A DNA stretch of 64,000 nt, from contig NZ_CALPDF010000008.1 of the NCBI RefSeq assembly GCF_943193175.1, positions 62,001-126,000 on the forward strand, in the 5' to 3' direction. Numbering within the stretch: position 1 is the stretch's first letter; each line of letters opens with the position of its first letter. Both the position numbers and the translations under genes were made by a program. Under the pieces are notes generated by a model. The model was not told the origin of the DNA and searched no databases. It saw only the letters and a list, made by a program, of their open reading frames with translations. This document shows, piece by piece, positions 17,421 through 26,081 of this stretch. The DNA is from Neobacillus muris. Lineage in GTDB: Bacteria; Bacillota; Bacilli; Bacillales; Cytobacillaceae.

Positions 17421-18395
17421 TCACCGCTCCGGAGAAAGGTCTTTCAATAAATCTTTATGAGCGATAATTCCTTTCACACTTTCAGCTGACATAACCGCAT
17501 CAATGATGGCTCGTTCCATGACCTTTGCAGCCAGGGCGCCAATGACGTCAACAGGGGCCCTTAACCCTCCGGTGGCAACAGCAAAAATGGTATCGCCATC
17601 AAACATGGTATGGGCTGGAAAAATTGTTCTGGCATATCCATCCTGAGCCATCTGTGCCACCTTGGTGGCCTCCGCTTTGGTCAAATCAGCATTCACCGCG
17701 ACCACTCCAATGGTCGTATTAGACCCTGCTGACATAGTGGGAAGATAGTTTTGTTCAAGAAGCTCGAGGCTATCAAGTATCTTGCCATCTTTATAGGGTC
17801 CAGCTAATATTCTATCAGAGGAAGCATCCCGGACATCACCAGCTGGATTGACAGCCACAATTGCACCAATCACAAGACCATTTTCCAAGGCGATCGATGC
17901 ACTTCCGAGGCCGCCCTTCATGCAAAAGTCCGGACCGGCCATTTTGCCAACGGTAGCTCCACACCCCGCCCCAACATTTCCTGTGCTGAACTTTTCAGCT
18001 GTTGCCGCTTTTGCTGCTTCATATCCCATCTTTTTATCCGGTCTGACCTTTGGGTCGCCGCAAACAAGATCGAACAGGACCGCGGCAGGGACGATCGGCA
18101 CCTTGGCAACACCCACATCCAAACCAATTCCTTTTTCCTCCAAAATTTGCATCACGCCTGTTGCCGCATCCAATCCAAATGCACTTCCGCCGCTTAAACA
18201 GATGGCATGCACTTTTTCCACTAAATTAACAGGATTCAGAAGATCGGTTTCCCGTGTTCCGGGAGCGGACCCTCTCACGTCCACTCCGGCAACCGCACCT
18301 TCTTCAAAAAGAATGGCTGTACAACCGGTTAACGCCAGCACGTTCTCTTTATTGCCTACTTTTACTCCAGGCACATCTGTAATTTGATGATGCAT
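17421..18395 (-). CDS. P1/S58 (DmpA-NylC) family N-terminal-nucleophile hydrolase
   Basis: 324 residues. The family's pattern is clear: DVPGVKVG at the start, DVRGSAPGTRETDLL, AICLSGGSAFGLDAATGV, and the autoprocessing region SAGSNTTIGVVAVN. In NylC cleavage occurs between Asn and Thr in NTT, so T227 (after N226) is the likely nucleophile of the small chain. Members cleave beta-aminopeptides (DmpA, BapA) or nylon oligomers (NylC). The gene follows the ECF S component by 3 bases and closes the ECF operon, so it probably hydrolyses an imported amide. A pantothenate-like substrate (a pantoyl amide of beta-alanine) fits the neighbours but is inference. Confidence 0.85.
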   Translation of the reverse strand: MHHQITDVPGVKVGNKENVLALTGCTAILFEEGAVAGVDVRGSAPGTRETDLLNPVNLVEKVHAICLSGGSAFGLDAATGVMQILEEKGIGLDVGVAKVPIVPAAVLFDLVCGDPKVRPDKKMGYEAAKAATAEKFSTGNVGAGCGATVGKMAGPDFCMKGGLGSASIALENGLVIGAIVAVNPAGDVRDASSDRILAGPYKDGKILDSLELLEQNYLPTMSAGSNTTIGVVAVNADLTKAEATKVAQMAQDGYARTIFPAHTMFDGDTIFAVATGGLRAPVDVIGALAAKVMERAIIDAVMSAESVKGIIAHKDLLKDLSPER

Positions 18396-18398
18396 ATC

Positions 18399-18950
18399 CT
18401 ACAAATCCTTAGAGATCTTCGATTTTTGGTTTTTGCCGATTTGTTTCCAAGCCAATACAACGGCTAACGTAATAATGGTCCCTACTATTGCTTCTGGAAT
18501 CCCATTGGTAATGCCAACGGTCCAGGCAACACCTACAGTAAAGTAGTTTCTGATGACTGCCATTACCAAAACAAGGACTGTATTGGTTAAAGTCCCGATA
18601 AACGCAGAAACAGCTACGGCAACGTACTCGTTCCTGCGGCGGAGTCCAACATAGACAAGCCATGAGACCACCCCAATAAATAACCGAGGTAATATTGCTA
18701 CCAATGGATCCTTAAATAAAGGAACCGTTGCATTCAAAAAGGAGGAAATTCCAAATATGGCACCTACTATGAGCCCGACAACCGGTCCCTGCATAATCCC
18801 CCCGATAATCGCGGGAATATGCATGATGGTTGCATTCCCTGCTGCTGTTGGAACAGGGATATAGCCCAACCGGGTTACCCCTAAAAGAATCGCTACCGCA
18901 CCCAGTACACCTGCTATCACGATATCGCGAACCGTTAATGTTTTTTTCAT
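18399..18950 (-). CDS. ECF transporter substrate-binding S component
   Basis: 183 residues, six hydrophobic helices, PF12822-type S component. It shows the pattern GNATIMHIPAIIGGIMQGPVVGLIVGAIFG, then PLVAILPRLFIGVV, and GTLTNTVLVL. From memory this resembles pantothenate-type (PanT-like) S components, but specificity is not proven. The N-terminal AAxxA-like helix that contacts EcfT is VIAGVLGAVAIL. It has dedicated EcfT, EcfA2 and EcfA1 genes directly upstream in the same operon (a group I ECF system). RBS AAGGAGG before ATG. Confidence 0.85.
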   Translation of the reverse strand: MKKTLTVRDIVIAGVLGAVAILLGVTRLGYIPVPTAAGNATIMHIPAIIGGIMQGPVVGLIVGAIFGISSFLNATVPLFKDPLVAILPRLFIGVVSWLVYVGLRRRNEYVAVAVSAFIGTLTNTVLVLVMAVIRNYFTVGVAWTVGITNGIPEAIVGTIITLAVVLAWKQIGKNQKSKISKDL

Positions 18951-18971
18951 TTCATTATTCCTCCTTGTTTT

Positions 18972-19814
18972 TTAAATAGGAAAAGGATAAACAAACAACA
19001 AAATTGCAAATAGAAGTCCGGCAACTAAAGCAAGATAATCCCTTGCTTCTATACGATACGTGGTGTACGAGCTCCTTTCGCCCCCTGGTGTGTAACAGCG
19101 GGATTCCATTGCCAGAATCAGATCTTCCGCCCTTGATAGGGCGATATTAAATAATGGAATAATGATGGGGAACGTTTCTTTTGTTCTTTGAACAATTCTC
19201 CACCAGCCCCCGGTACCAAAGTCAGCTCCCCTCGAAGCTTGTGCTTTCATCATTTTTTCCATCTCGATGGCAAAGGTCGGCACGAAGCGAATCGCAATAG
19301 TGGTAATCAGGGAGATTTCGTGGACAGGAAACTTTATTTTCTTTAAAGGACTCAGTAAGCTTTGAATGGAATGTGTTAACTCTGTTGTGGAAGTTGCTAA
19401 GGTAAGAACACTACTTAAGAAGATAATTTCAACGAAGCGAACGGCCGAAACAACGACCAAGCGTATACTTTCACTGGTGATTAAGATAAACCCGTAATCC
19501 ACATATACCTTGCCATGTGAAAAAAGCTGTCCTTGGAAAAGCAGCTGCAAAATAGCCAGAATGACAATGAATGGGATCGCTGGAATGATGCCCGATAGCC
19601 CGTAACGGATCGGGATTTTGGATACCAAGAATAAATAAAGCGATAGAACGAGACCAATAGCGTTTCCGATATAACTCGTATTAAGGGCAATCGCCAATAC
19701 AAGAATTGTAAAAGCAAAGACTTTTACTCTCGGATCCAATCGATGGATGAACGAGCCGGTTGGTACATATTGGCCGATGGTAATCCGTTTGGATATTTCA
19801 AATTCGCTGGACAT
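18972..19814 (-). CDS. ECF transporter transmembrane coupling protein EcfT
   Basis: 280 residues from the ATG at 19814, preceded by AAGGAGTG; the frame is open to 19886 but that part has no RBS. The protein opens ITIGQYVPTGSFIHRLDPRVKV, the usual EcfT start, and has about five membrane helices. The cytoplasmic coupling segment carries the paired A-R-G type motifs, MMKAQASRGAD and AMESRCYTPG, that dock on the ATPases. It overlaps ecfA2 by 17 bases. This is a copy dedicated to the local S component, not the housekeeping ecfT beside ribosomal genes. Confidence 0.92.
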   Translation of the reverse strand: MSSEFEISKRITIGQYVPTGSFIHRLDPRVKVFAFTILVLAIALNTSYIGNAIGLVLSLYLFLVSKIPIRYGLSGIIPAIPFIVILAILQLLFQGQLFSHGKVYVDYGFILITSESIRLVVVSAVRFVEIIFLSSVLTLATSTTELTHSIQSLLSPLKKIKFPVHEISLITTIAIRFVPTFAIEMEKMMKAQASRGADFGTGGWWRIVQRTKETFPIIIPLFNIALSRAEDLILAMESRCYTPGGERSSYTTYRIEARDYLALVAGLLFAILLFVYPFPI

Positions 19815-20694
19815 GCTTAGAACACTCCTTCTTGCAGGCAAGAACCTTGATAATTTCGTTGGCTGCTTCTGTAATCGAAAAAGCATCCGTTTTTACTTCA
19901 TAACCAAGATCAGTTAATCTATAAAGAACCTGTACGGATTCTGGGGTGCCGATCTGATAACGCTGCAGTTTTTCTTTATCCGTAAAAATTTCTTTAGGGG
20001 TGCCGTTTAACACATCAGTTCCATCCGCCATCACATAGACCCGATCAGCAAGAAGTGCGACCTCCTCCATGTTGTGGGACACGAAAATAACGGTTAATTT
20101 TTCTTCCTTGTTTAACCGTTTAATTTTTTCCAGCAATTCATTCCTTGACCGTGGATCGAGACCAGCTGTCGGTTCATCAAGTACTAAAATTTTTGGCTTT
20201 AATGCAAGGATTCCCGCCAAGGCTACTTTACGTTTCTGTCCACCACTTAAAGCAAAAGTTTGTCTGTCGATCATTTCCTCGAAATCCAACCCAACAACGG
20301 ACATGGCCCACTTTACGCGCTCCCTCACCTCCTTTAGCGGAAGACCGAGTTTGAATGGACCGTAGGCGATATCGTCACCGATGATCTTTTCAAAAATTTG
20401 ATCCTCCGGGTTTTGAAAAACAAGTCCCACTTTCTGTCTCAACGTTTTCAAATTGACCTTTTTGTTTGACAGATCTTCCCCATCAATAAGGACCTTTCCG
20501 GATTCCGGACGCATCAGTCCATTGAAATGCTGGATCAAGGTCGACTTTCCAGACCCTGTATGGCCAATAATAGCGACACAATCCCCTTCTTCCACAAAAA
20601 GGTTGGCCCCTTTTAAGGCAACATGTTCCATGGGGGTTCCTTTCATATAGGTATGAGACAAATTCTCGATTTCGATGATTGGTCTGCCCGCCAA
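19798..20694 (-). CDS. ECF transporter ATPase EcfA2
   Basis: 298-residue ABC ATPase with Walker A GHTGSGKST, Q-loop VFQNPEDQIF, signature LSGGQKRKVALAG, Walker B ILVLDEPTAGLDP and switch histidine in VSHNMEE. The pattern fits EcfA2 (CbiO2). The start is TTG at 20694 behind AGGAGGTGAGC; the TTG directly adjoins the ecfA1 stop, so translation is coupled. The C-terminus is longer than in housekeeping EcfA2 and ends CKKECSKHVQRI, overlapping ecfT. Confidence 0.92.
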   Translation of the reverse strand: MAGRPIIEIENLSHTYMKGTPMEHVALKGANLFVEEGDCVAIIGHTGSGKSTLIQHFNGLMRPESGKVLIDGEDLSNKKVNLKTLRQKVGLVFQNPEDQIFEKIIGDDIAYGPFKLGLPLKEVRERVKWAMSVVGLDFEEMIDRQTFALSGGQKRKVALAGILALKPKILVLDEPTAGLDPRSRNELLEKIKRLNKEEKLTVIFVSHNMEEVALLADRVYVMADGTDVLNGTPKEIFTDKEKLQRYQIGTPESVQVLYRLTDLGYEVKTDAFSITEAANEIIKVLACKKECSKHVQRI

Positions 20695-21546
20695 TTAGCT
20701 CACCTCCTCTTTAGATAATTTCACCACTTCTTCTATGAATTCACTTTCTTGGATGATATTCTTTGAAAATTCGGCAAAACGGTTGTGGATCATCTCAGCC
20801 ATTTGACTGACAGCCGGAACTTCTAATTGCAGCTGCTCTAATTCCTGTTTATGCTTAAAAATTTCCCGCGCTGGGCCGTCCATGACAATCTGTCCGCCTT
20901 CAATAACGATAATTCGGTCTGCCTCTGCAGCTTCCGACATATGGTGGGTGACGGTAACAATCGTCATCCCCTTATCGTTCATTTTTCTCATCACCTGAAG
21001 AACTTCTTTTCGCCCAAAACTGTCGAGCATACTGGTTGCTTCATCAAACACAATGCACTCCGGACGCATCGCCAAAACACCAGCAATCGCTACCCTTTGC
21101 TTCTGTCCTCCAGAGAGGTGATGTGGCGGCCTGTGGCGGAACTGGGACATTTTGACGATATCTAAAGCTTCATCGACTCTCTGTTTCATTTCATCTCTTG
21201 GAACGTTAATATTCTCTAGTCCAAATGCGACGTCCTCCTCCACGATGGTCGCCACAATTTGGTTATCAGGATGTTGGAAGACCGTGCCGACCGTTTGACG
21301 AATGGCTCGTTTCTGATTGACATCCTTCGTGTTATACCCATGAATCCAGACATCCCCGATGTCCGGGGTTAAGATTCCGTTAAGGTGTTTGGATAAAGTG
21401 GATTTTCCTGATCCATTGTGGCCAATAATGGCTACATATTCTCCAGGGAAAATCGAAAAATCAATATCCCTAAGGACAGGCACTTTTGTTTGTTCATTAA
21501 TTTTGTAGGAAAACGAAACATTTTCTAAACGAATAAGGGGCTCCAT
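20695..21546 (-). CDS. ECF transporter ATPase EcfA1
   Basis: 283-residue ABC ATPase with Walker A GHNGSGKST, VFQHPDNQIVATIVEEDVAFG, signature LSGGQKQRVAIAG, Walker B IVFDEATSMLD (the EcfA1-type variant DEATSMLD) and H-loop VTHHMSEAA. It forms a heterodimer with EcfA2 that powers the S/T membrane pair. ATG start with AAAGGAGA. It follows the aldehyde dehydrogenase gene by 76 bases in the same direction, so transporter and catabolic enzymes are likely one transcription unit. Confidence 0.93.
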   Translation of the reverse strand: MEPLIRLENVSFSYKINEQTKVPVLRDIDFSIFPGEYVAIIGHNGSGKSTLSKHLNGILTPDIGDVWIHGYNTKDVNQKRAIRQTVGTVFQHPDNQIVATIVEEDVAFGLENINVPRDEMKQRVDEALDIVKMSQFRHRPPHHLSGGQKQRVAIAGVLAMRPECIVFDEATSMLDSFGRKEVLQVMRKMNDKGMTIVTVTHHMSEAAEADRIIVIEGGQIVMDGPAREIFKHKQELEQLQLEVPAVSQMAEMIHNRFAEFSKNIIQESEFIEEVVKLSKEEVS

Positions 21547-21622
21547 TTCATTCTCCTTTCAATTTTTATAATTTTCAGGAATCAAAATCCGCTTTGATAT
21601 CCCCATTACGGTTGTAACACCC

Positions 21623-23080
21623 TTAGTATTTCAAAGCTACATTCTTCAGTTGCGTATAATTTCGCAAAGCCTCTAACCCTTTTTCTCGGCCAAAACCGCT
21701 TTTTTTGTATCCTCCAAATGGCTGCGCCATACCGCCACCTGCCCCGTAATGATTGATGAATACTTGGCCGCATTGGAGCCCGCTAGCAACTCGGTGTGCA
21801 AGGCCGACGTTTTCCGTCCATACGCCAGCAACCAGTCCATATGGTGTGCCATTGGCAATTTCGACAGCTTCTTCTTCTGTTTGGAAGGTGGTAACGGTCA
21901 AGACAGGGCCGAAAATTTCCTCCTGGGCAAGAATATGGTCCGCAGGAACATTATCCAAAATGGTTGGCGGAAGATAATAGCCTGCTTCACACCCATTTAT
22001 CTCCCTTCGCTCTCCTCCAGTAAGGATCCTGATTCCGTCTTTCTTGGCCAGATCAAGAAAACCTTGGATGCGGTCAAATTGCTTTTTGGAGAGCACGGGT
22101 CCCAGGTCGTGATTGTCTATTCCGGGTCCGATGGAGAGCTTCTCCATGGCTGCCGCAAGCTTCTGGACGAATTTTTCTTTTATGGACTTTTCAATAACTA
22201 GACGGGACCCGGCAGAACAAGTCTGACCGGCGTTTTGAACAATCGACTTCAGCACCCACTCCAGTCCCAATTCTTCCTGACAATCTGCAAAGACAATATT
22301 GGGGGATTTTCCACCAAGTTCAAGGGTTACGGGAACGATATTTTGTGCCGCTGATGCCATCACCCTTTTCCCCGTATCGACTGAACCTGTAAACGTAATA
22401 TGGTTGATTTCAGGATGACCTGAAAGTGCCGACCCTGCTTCATGGCCGTAACCGGTGACAACATTTAAAATACCTTTTGGCAGCCCTAAAGGCTCCATGA
22501 ATTCCACTAGCTTAAGCGTCGTTAACGGGGTATCCTCTGCTGGCTTCAGAATGGCAGCGTTGCCAGTGGCAATGGAAACAGCAATGCTTCGTGCAGCTAT
22601 TTGCAATGGATAATTCCACGGAATAATATGGCCGATTATCCCGATGGGTTCACGGACCGTGTAATCGATGATCCCTGGTTCCACTGGAATCGTTTCTCCA
22701 AAAATTTTATCGGCGATACCTGCATAGTATTCAAAATAACGGGCCGCAATCTCTACATCCATAGCGGATTGATTCAGTGGTTTTCCGACGTCCAATGTCT
22801 CTAATCGGGCCAATTCTTCTTTATGCTCCCGGATGACTTCCGCTGCCTGAAAAAGAAATTTCCCTCGCTGGTATGGATGAAACGTCCTCCATTCCTTTGA
22901 ATGAAAGGCTTTTTTGGCAGCTTTTACGGCGAGGTCTATTTCTTCCTTGTCTCCCCTTGGGACATAAGCCAAACTAGAACCGTCCGCTGGATTTTTTACA
23001 TCTATCAATCGATCTTGTTTAGGAACTACCCACTTACCGTCAATGTAACAGCCACGTACTTGAGCATCGACTGCAGTCAC
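21623..23080 (-). CDS. NAD(P)-dependent aldehyde dehydrogenase
   Basis: 485 residues, class I/II aldehyde dehydrogenase. The NAD-site motif PWNYP lies at 154-158, the general base E254 in LELGGKSPN, the catalytic C288 in NAGQTCSAGSR, and EEIFGPV is near the C-terminus. It oxidises an aldehyde to a carboxylate. Start GTG behind GGAAGGGGG, 3 bases after the SDR stop. Within the cluster it would follow an SDR alcohol dehydrogenase and precede a beta-decarboxylating hydroxyacid dehydrogenase; in pantoate catabolism this is the aldopantoate to dimethylmalate step (inference). Confidence 0.92.
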   Translation of the reverse strand: MTAVDAQVRGCYIDGKWVVPKQDRLIDVKNPADGSSLAYVPRGDKEEIDLAVKAAKKAFHSKEWRTFHPYQRGKFLFQAAEVIREHKEELARLETLDVGKPLNQSAMDVEIAARYFEYYAGIADKIFGETIPVEPGIIDYTVREPIGIIGHIIPWNYPLQIAARSIAVSIATGNAAILKPAEDTPLTTLKLVEFMEPLGLPKGILNVVTGYGHEAGSALSGHPEINHITFTGSVDTGKRVMASAAQNIVPVTLELGGKSPNIVFADCQEELGLEWVLKSIVQNAGQTCSAGSRLVIEKSIKEKFVQKLAAAMEKLSIGPGIDNHDLGPVLSKKQFDRIQGFLDLAKKDGIRILTGGERREINGCEAGYYLPPTILDNVPADHILAQEEIFGPVLTVTTFQTEEEAVEIANGTPYGLVAGVWTENVGLAHRVASGLQCGQVFINHYGAGGGMAQPFGGYKKSGFGREKGLEALRNYTQLKNVALKY

Positions 23081-23083
23081 TCG

Positions 23084-23827
23084 TTAAATCCCCCTTCCTC
23101 CATCTACATTTAAAACTGCACCTGTCACAATGGATGCTTCACTTGAACACAAATACACTAAGGAGTTGGCGATATCTAGAGGATCAATCAGCCTGCCCAT
23201 TGGAACACTCTTCTTAAAGACGGTCTCTTTTGTTGACTCGATATCCGCATCCTTTGACGAAAATTTCCCAAGCATACTCGTATCGGCAGGACCTGGGTTG
23301 ACCACATTGACCCGAATCCCATACTCAGCTAATTCAATGGCCAATGCTTGTGAAAAGGAAACGACGGCTCCCTTTGAAGCGATATAGGCATTTAAGCCAG
23401 GCCTAGGTCTTATCATGGAAATGGATGCAACATTGACAATGACGCCGCCCCCTTGCTGTTTCATAGGAGATACAGCAGCACGGCAAGTTAGAAATGGAGC
23501 TGTTGCATTAACCCGGATAATCTTCTCCCAATCTGCTAAACTCACTTCCTCAATCGGTGTGGCCGCCTGTGCGATCCCTGCAAGATTGACAAGCCCGTCT
23601 ATCCGCTCAAATTTCCTCAGAGCTAATGAAAAAACATTCGAAACTTCCTCTTCTTTTGTTAAATCCGCTGCAATCGGCAATAGAGTTTTTGTTTCCTCTA
23701 CCCCGTCCACATTTAGATCAACAGCAACAACGAAGGCTCCTTCTTCTATAAATCGTTTAACGGTTTCTTTCCCCATGCCTCCCTGTGCACCGGTAACCAC
23801 CAAAACTTTATTTTCCAAGCGCATCAT
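23084..23827 (-). CDS. short-chain dehydrogenase/reductase
   Basis: 247 residues with the SDR Rossmann motif TGAQGGMG, D37-type acid (AVDLN) pointing to NAD(H), NLAG instead of NNAG, catalytic Ser in VASIS and YIASK (YxxxK). The C-terminal segment TGAVLNVDGGRGI is typical. It oxidises a secondary or primary alcohol. The start overlaps the upstream dehydrogenase stop (ATGATG, RBS AAAGGAGG), so it is translationally coupled. In the proposed pathway it would act as pantoate 4-dehydrogenase. Confidence 0.88.
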   Translation of the reverse strand: MMRLENKVLVVTGAQGGMGKETVKRFIEEGAFVVAVDLNVDGVEETKTLLPIAADLTKEEEVSNVFSLALRKFERIDGLVNLAGIAQAATPIEEVSLADWEKIIRVNATAPFLTCRAAVSPMKQQGGGVIVNVASISMIRPRPGLNAYIASKGAVVSFSQALAIELAEYGIRVNVVNPGPADTSMLGKFSSKDADIESTKETVFKKSVPMGRLIDPLDIANSLVYLCSSEASIVTGAVLNVDGGRGI

Positions 23828-24909
23828 GATTGCCCCTCCTTTACCAATAGTAATAGTTGGATTGCTTCCCGTATGGCAGATCCCATGTCCATCGTCGTTG
23901 CACTTCCGCCTAAATCGGGTGTCCGTACTTGTTTTTGCACGAGGACCCGCTCAATAGCTGCCAAAATAACGTCTGCTAAATCTTTTCTCCCCAAATGTTC
24001 GAGCATAAGAGCTGCCGACCATATTTGGGCAATCGGATTGGCAATGCCTTTACCCGCAATATCAGGAGCAGATCCATGGACTGGTTCAAACATCGAAGGG
24101 AATTCTCCTTCCGGATTTAAATTGGCAGAAGGAGAAAGCCCGAGTCCTCCTACAATCGCGGCGCCTAAGTCACTTAAAATATCCCCAAACAAGTTGGAGG
24201 CCACCACGACGTCGAGCTCCTCCGGTCTCATAACAAAATAGGCGGCAAGTGCGTCAATATAATAGCTTTGCAGCTGAACAGCCGGAAACTCTTTTCCTAC
24301 TTCCTTTACCGCCTCATCCCATAGTTTCATGGAATGGACGATGGCATTGGATTTTGTCGCGCTTGTAACCGTGCTTTTGCCGTGCTTTTTCGCATAGTCA
24401 AAGGCAAATCGGGCGACCTTTTTCGTCCCGGTCCTAGTGATAACCGTATTTTGGATCGCCATCTCCTGTTCCGTGCCTGGGTACAATCGGCCGCCGCTAT
24501 TGGAGTACTCGCCTTCCGCGTTTTCCCTGACAATCGCAAAATCAATCGTTTCCCCTTGATAGCGGCCAGGTACTCCCTTCAATAATTTAACCGGCCGCAG
24601 GTTGATATACTGGTTGAAACGTTTTCGGATCGGCATGATCAGCTCCCATACCGTCACATCATCCGGCACCCGCTTATCCCCGATGGCACCGAATAATATC
24701 GCATCATAGTTTTTCAAGGTATCAAGGGCATCTTCCGGCATCATTTTTCCATTTACCAAGAAATACTCGCTATTCCAATCAAATGCAGCAAATTCCATTT
24801 GAAAGGAAGGATCCAGCTTTTCGAGAAGTTCAAGCACATGAACGGCTTCCTTCACGACTTCCGGGCCGATTCCATCTCCAGGGATTACAGCAACTCGATA
24901 GTTAGTCAT
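23824..24909 (-). CDS. tartrate/D-malate-type beta-decarboxylating dehydrogenase (TtuC/DmlA family)
   Basis: 361 residues of the isocitrate/isopropylmalate dehydrogenase fold: VIPGDGIGPEV at the start, the substrate loop INLRPVKLL, the nucleotide-site segment GSAPDIAGKGIANP, and metal-binding aspartates in NLFGDILSDLGAA. The DWNSEYFLVNGKMMPED block and the VPDDVTVWELIMPIRKRFNQ loop place it in the tartrate/D-malate branch (TtuC, DmlA, YcsA), not LeuB. Such enzymes oxidise and decarboxylate a 2-hydroxy acid with a C3 carboxylate. 3,3-dimethylmalate is a substrate of this chemical kind. It is the first structural gene of the operon, with its own TATAAT box near 24965-24970. Confidence 0.88.
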   Translation of the reverse strand: MTNYRVAVIPGDGIGPEVVKEAVHVLELLEKLDPSFQMEFAAFDWNSEYFLVNGKMMPEDALDTLKNYDAILFGAIGDKRVPDDVTVWELIMPIRKRFNQYINLRPVKLLKGVPGRYQGETIDFAIVRENAEGEYSNSGGRLYPGTEQEMAIQNTVITRTGTKKVARFAFDYAKKHGKSTVTSATKSNAIVHSMKLWDEAVKEVGKEFPAVQLQSYYIDALAAYFVMRPEELDVVVASNLFGDILSDLGAAIVGGLGLSPSANLNPEGEFPSMFEPVHGSAPDIAGKGIANPIAQIWSAALMLEHLGRKDLADVILAAIERVLVQKQVRTPDLGGSATTMDMGSAIREAIQLLLLVKEGQS

Positions 24910-24996
24910 ATTTCATCCACCTCTTATGATTTGAGATCTTATCAATCTAAAATGAAGGGCTTACATTATAAGAATGGAACTAGGGCACTTCTCGTT

Positions 24997-25725
24997 TTAA
25001 TTCTCTGATTCAGCCATTTTTGCGGAAAACACCTTTTCAGGCAATTCAAGATGGTTTCGCATGATGAAAGAAGCCTTTCTGCTATTTCTATATAAAATTT
25101 GATAATAGATGCTTTCATGTTCCATTAAGATCTTTTCAATCACGCCCGGAACCTGAAAAAATTTGGCTATTTCTGTGCGATAACTATCAATCAGAAGCGT
25201 CGTCAATTTTTGGAGGACTTGATTATTGGAAGCTTTGGCAACAGCGATATGAAATTCAACATCCCACTTGGCAAAAGTCTCATAATCATGTAGGCTTTCC
25301 TTCATTCCTTCGATCGTTTTTTCTATTTCTAATAGATTGTGATGGGTTCTTCGTTTTGCCGCTAATGAGCTTGTTTCACTCTCAACGATTTGTCTGGCTT
25401 CGACAATTTCAAGGAGGTTATTGATATTATGAAAAATGAGAGAGGAAAATTCAGGAGTAGTAAACGTTTCTTGTTCGGTTTTATTCAGGTAGGTCCCTTT
25501 TCCTTGATGAAAATGGATGATTCCGACTGCAGATAATTTGGTCAGTGCTTCTCGAATTACAATCAAGCTGACCTGGTAACGGTTGGCCAATTCTTTCTGG
25601 GAAGGCAATTTATCACCATATGTATAGAGGCCATTTTCCACATCTTTTAAAAAGACTTCAATCACATCATCGACGAGGGATTTACGTTTAATTGCGATGG
25701 TTTCCACCTCCCTTTCACTCTTCAT
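24997..25725 (-). CDS. GntR-family (FadR/FCD) transcriptional regulator
   Basis: 242 residues: an N-terminal winged HTH (KLPSQKELANRYQVSLIVIREALTKLSAVGIIHFHQGKGTY) and an FCD effector domain with the metal/ligand residues D-H-H pattern (KWDVEFHIAVAKAS and later MEHESIYYQIL). It is probably the local repressor of the downstream ECF/dehydrogenase operon, with the pathway substrate or product as ligand. Start uncertain: the ATG at 25725 has no RBS, while a strong AAAGGGAGGTGG (25715-25704) points to the ATC codon at 25698. The conserved part begins IKRKSLVDDV right after it. Confidence 0.88.
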   Translation of the reverse strand: MKSEREVETIAIKRKSLVDDVIEVFLKDVENGLYTYGDKLPSQKELANRYQVSLIVIREALTKLSAVGIIHFHQGKGTYLNKTEQETFTTPEFSSLIFHNINNLLEIVEARQIVESETSSLAAKRRTHHNLLEIEKTIEGMKESLHDYETFAKWDVEFHIAVAKASNNQVLQKLTTLLIDSYRTEIAKFFQVPGVIEKILMEHESIYYQILYRNSRKASFIMRNHLELPEKVFSAKMAESEN

Positions 25726-25830
25726 ATGATATGATAACTTAAGAGTATTTTATTAACATAATTTGGAATTGTCAATATATTTTTAATTATCAAACTTCTG
25801 TTTTTGGTACAAAAATTTCTCAATATATTA

Positions 25831-25883
25831 AAACTGCACAACCAATTGTTAGCTGTTGTCTAACAATTGGGATGCAGTTTTTT
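25831..25883. terminator. strong bidirectional hairpin terminator
   Basis: AAACTGCA..CCAATTGTTAG and CTAACAATTGG..TGCAGTTT form a long stem around CTGTTGT, with T runs outside, the longer one on the plus strand. On the minus strand it could end jetC transcripts before gntR. The stretch 25884-26081 shows no gene. Confidence 0.7.
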
Positions 25884-26081
25884 TGACGACGTGGTTTTTC
25901 TTATTTATTAGAATTCCTCAGAAAAGTTGGTTTAGCCTTCTTCAATCAAAAAAGGCATCCCGAAACGACCATTTCAATTCTTGAATCGTTCTTTCGATCA
26001 GCATTGTTGACCTTTGGGCGGTTAATTAGGCACTGATTCCCTTGCTTCCGGTATGAGGGTCCGTTTTGGCAAAACCGCGAG

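Noticed and set aside
17848-18387. 179-codon plus-strand frame opposite the S58 hydrolase gene
   Set aside because: The minus-strand product has clear family motifs throughout; the plus frame has no RBS and a Pro/Ala/Thr-rich shadow composition.
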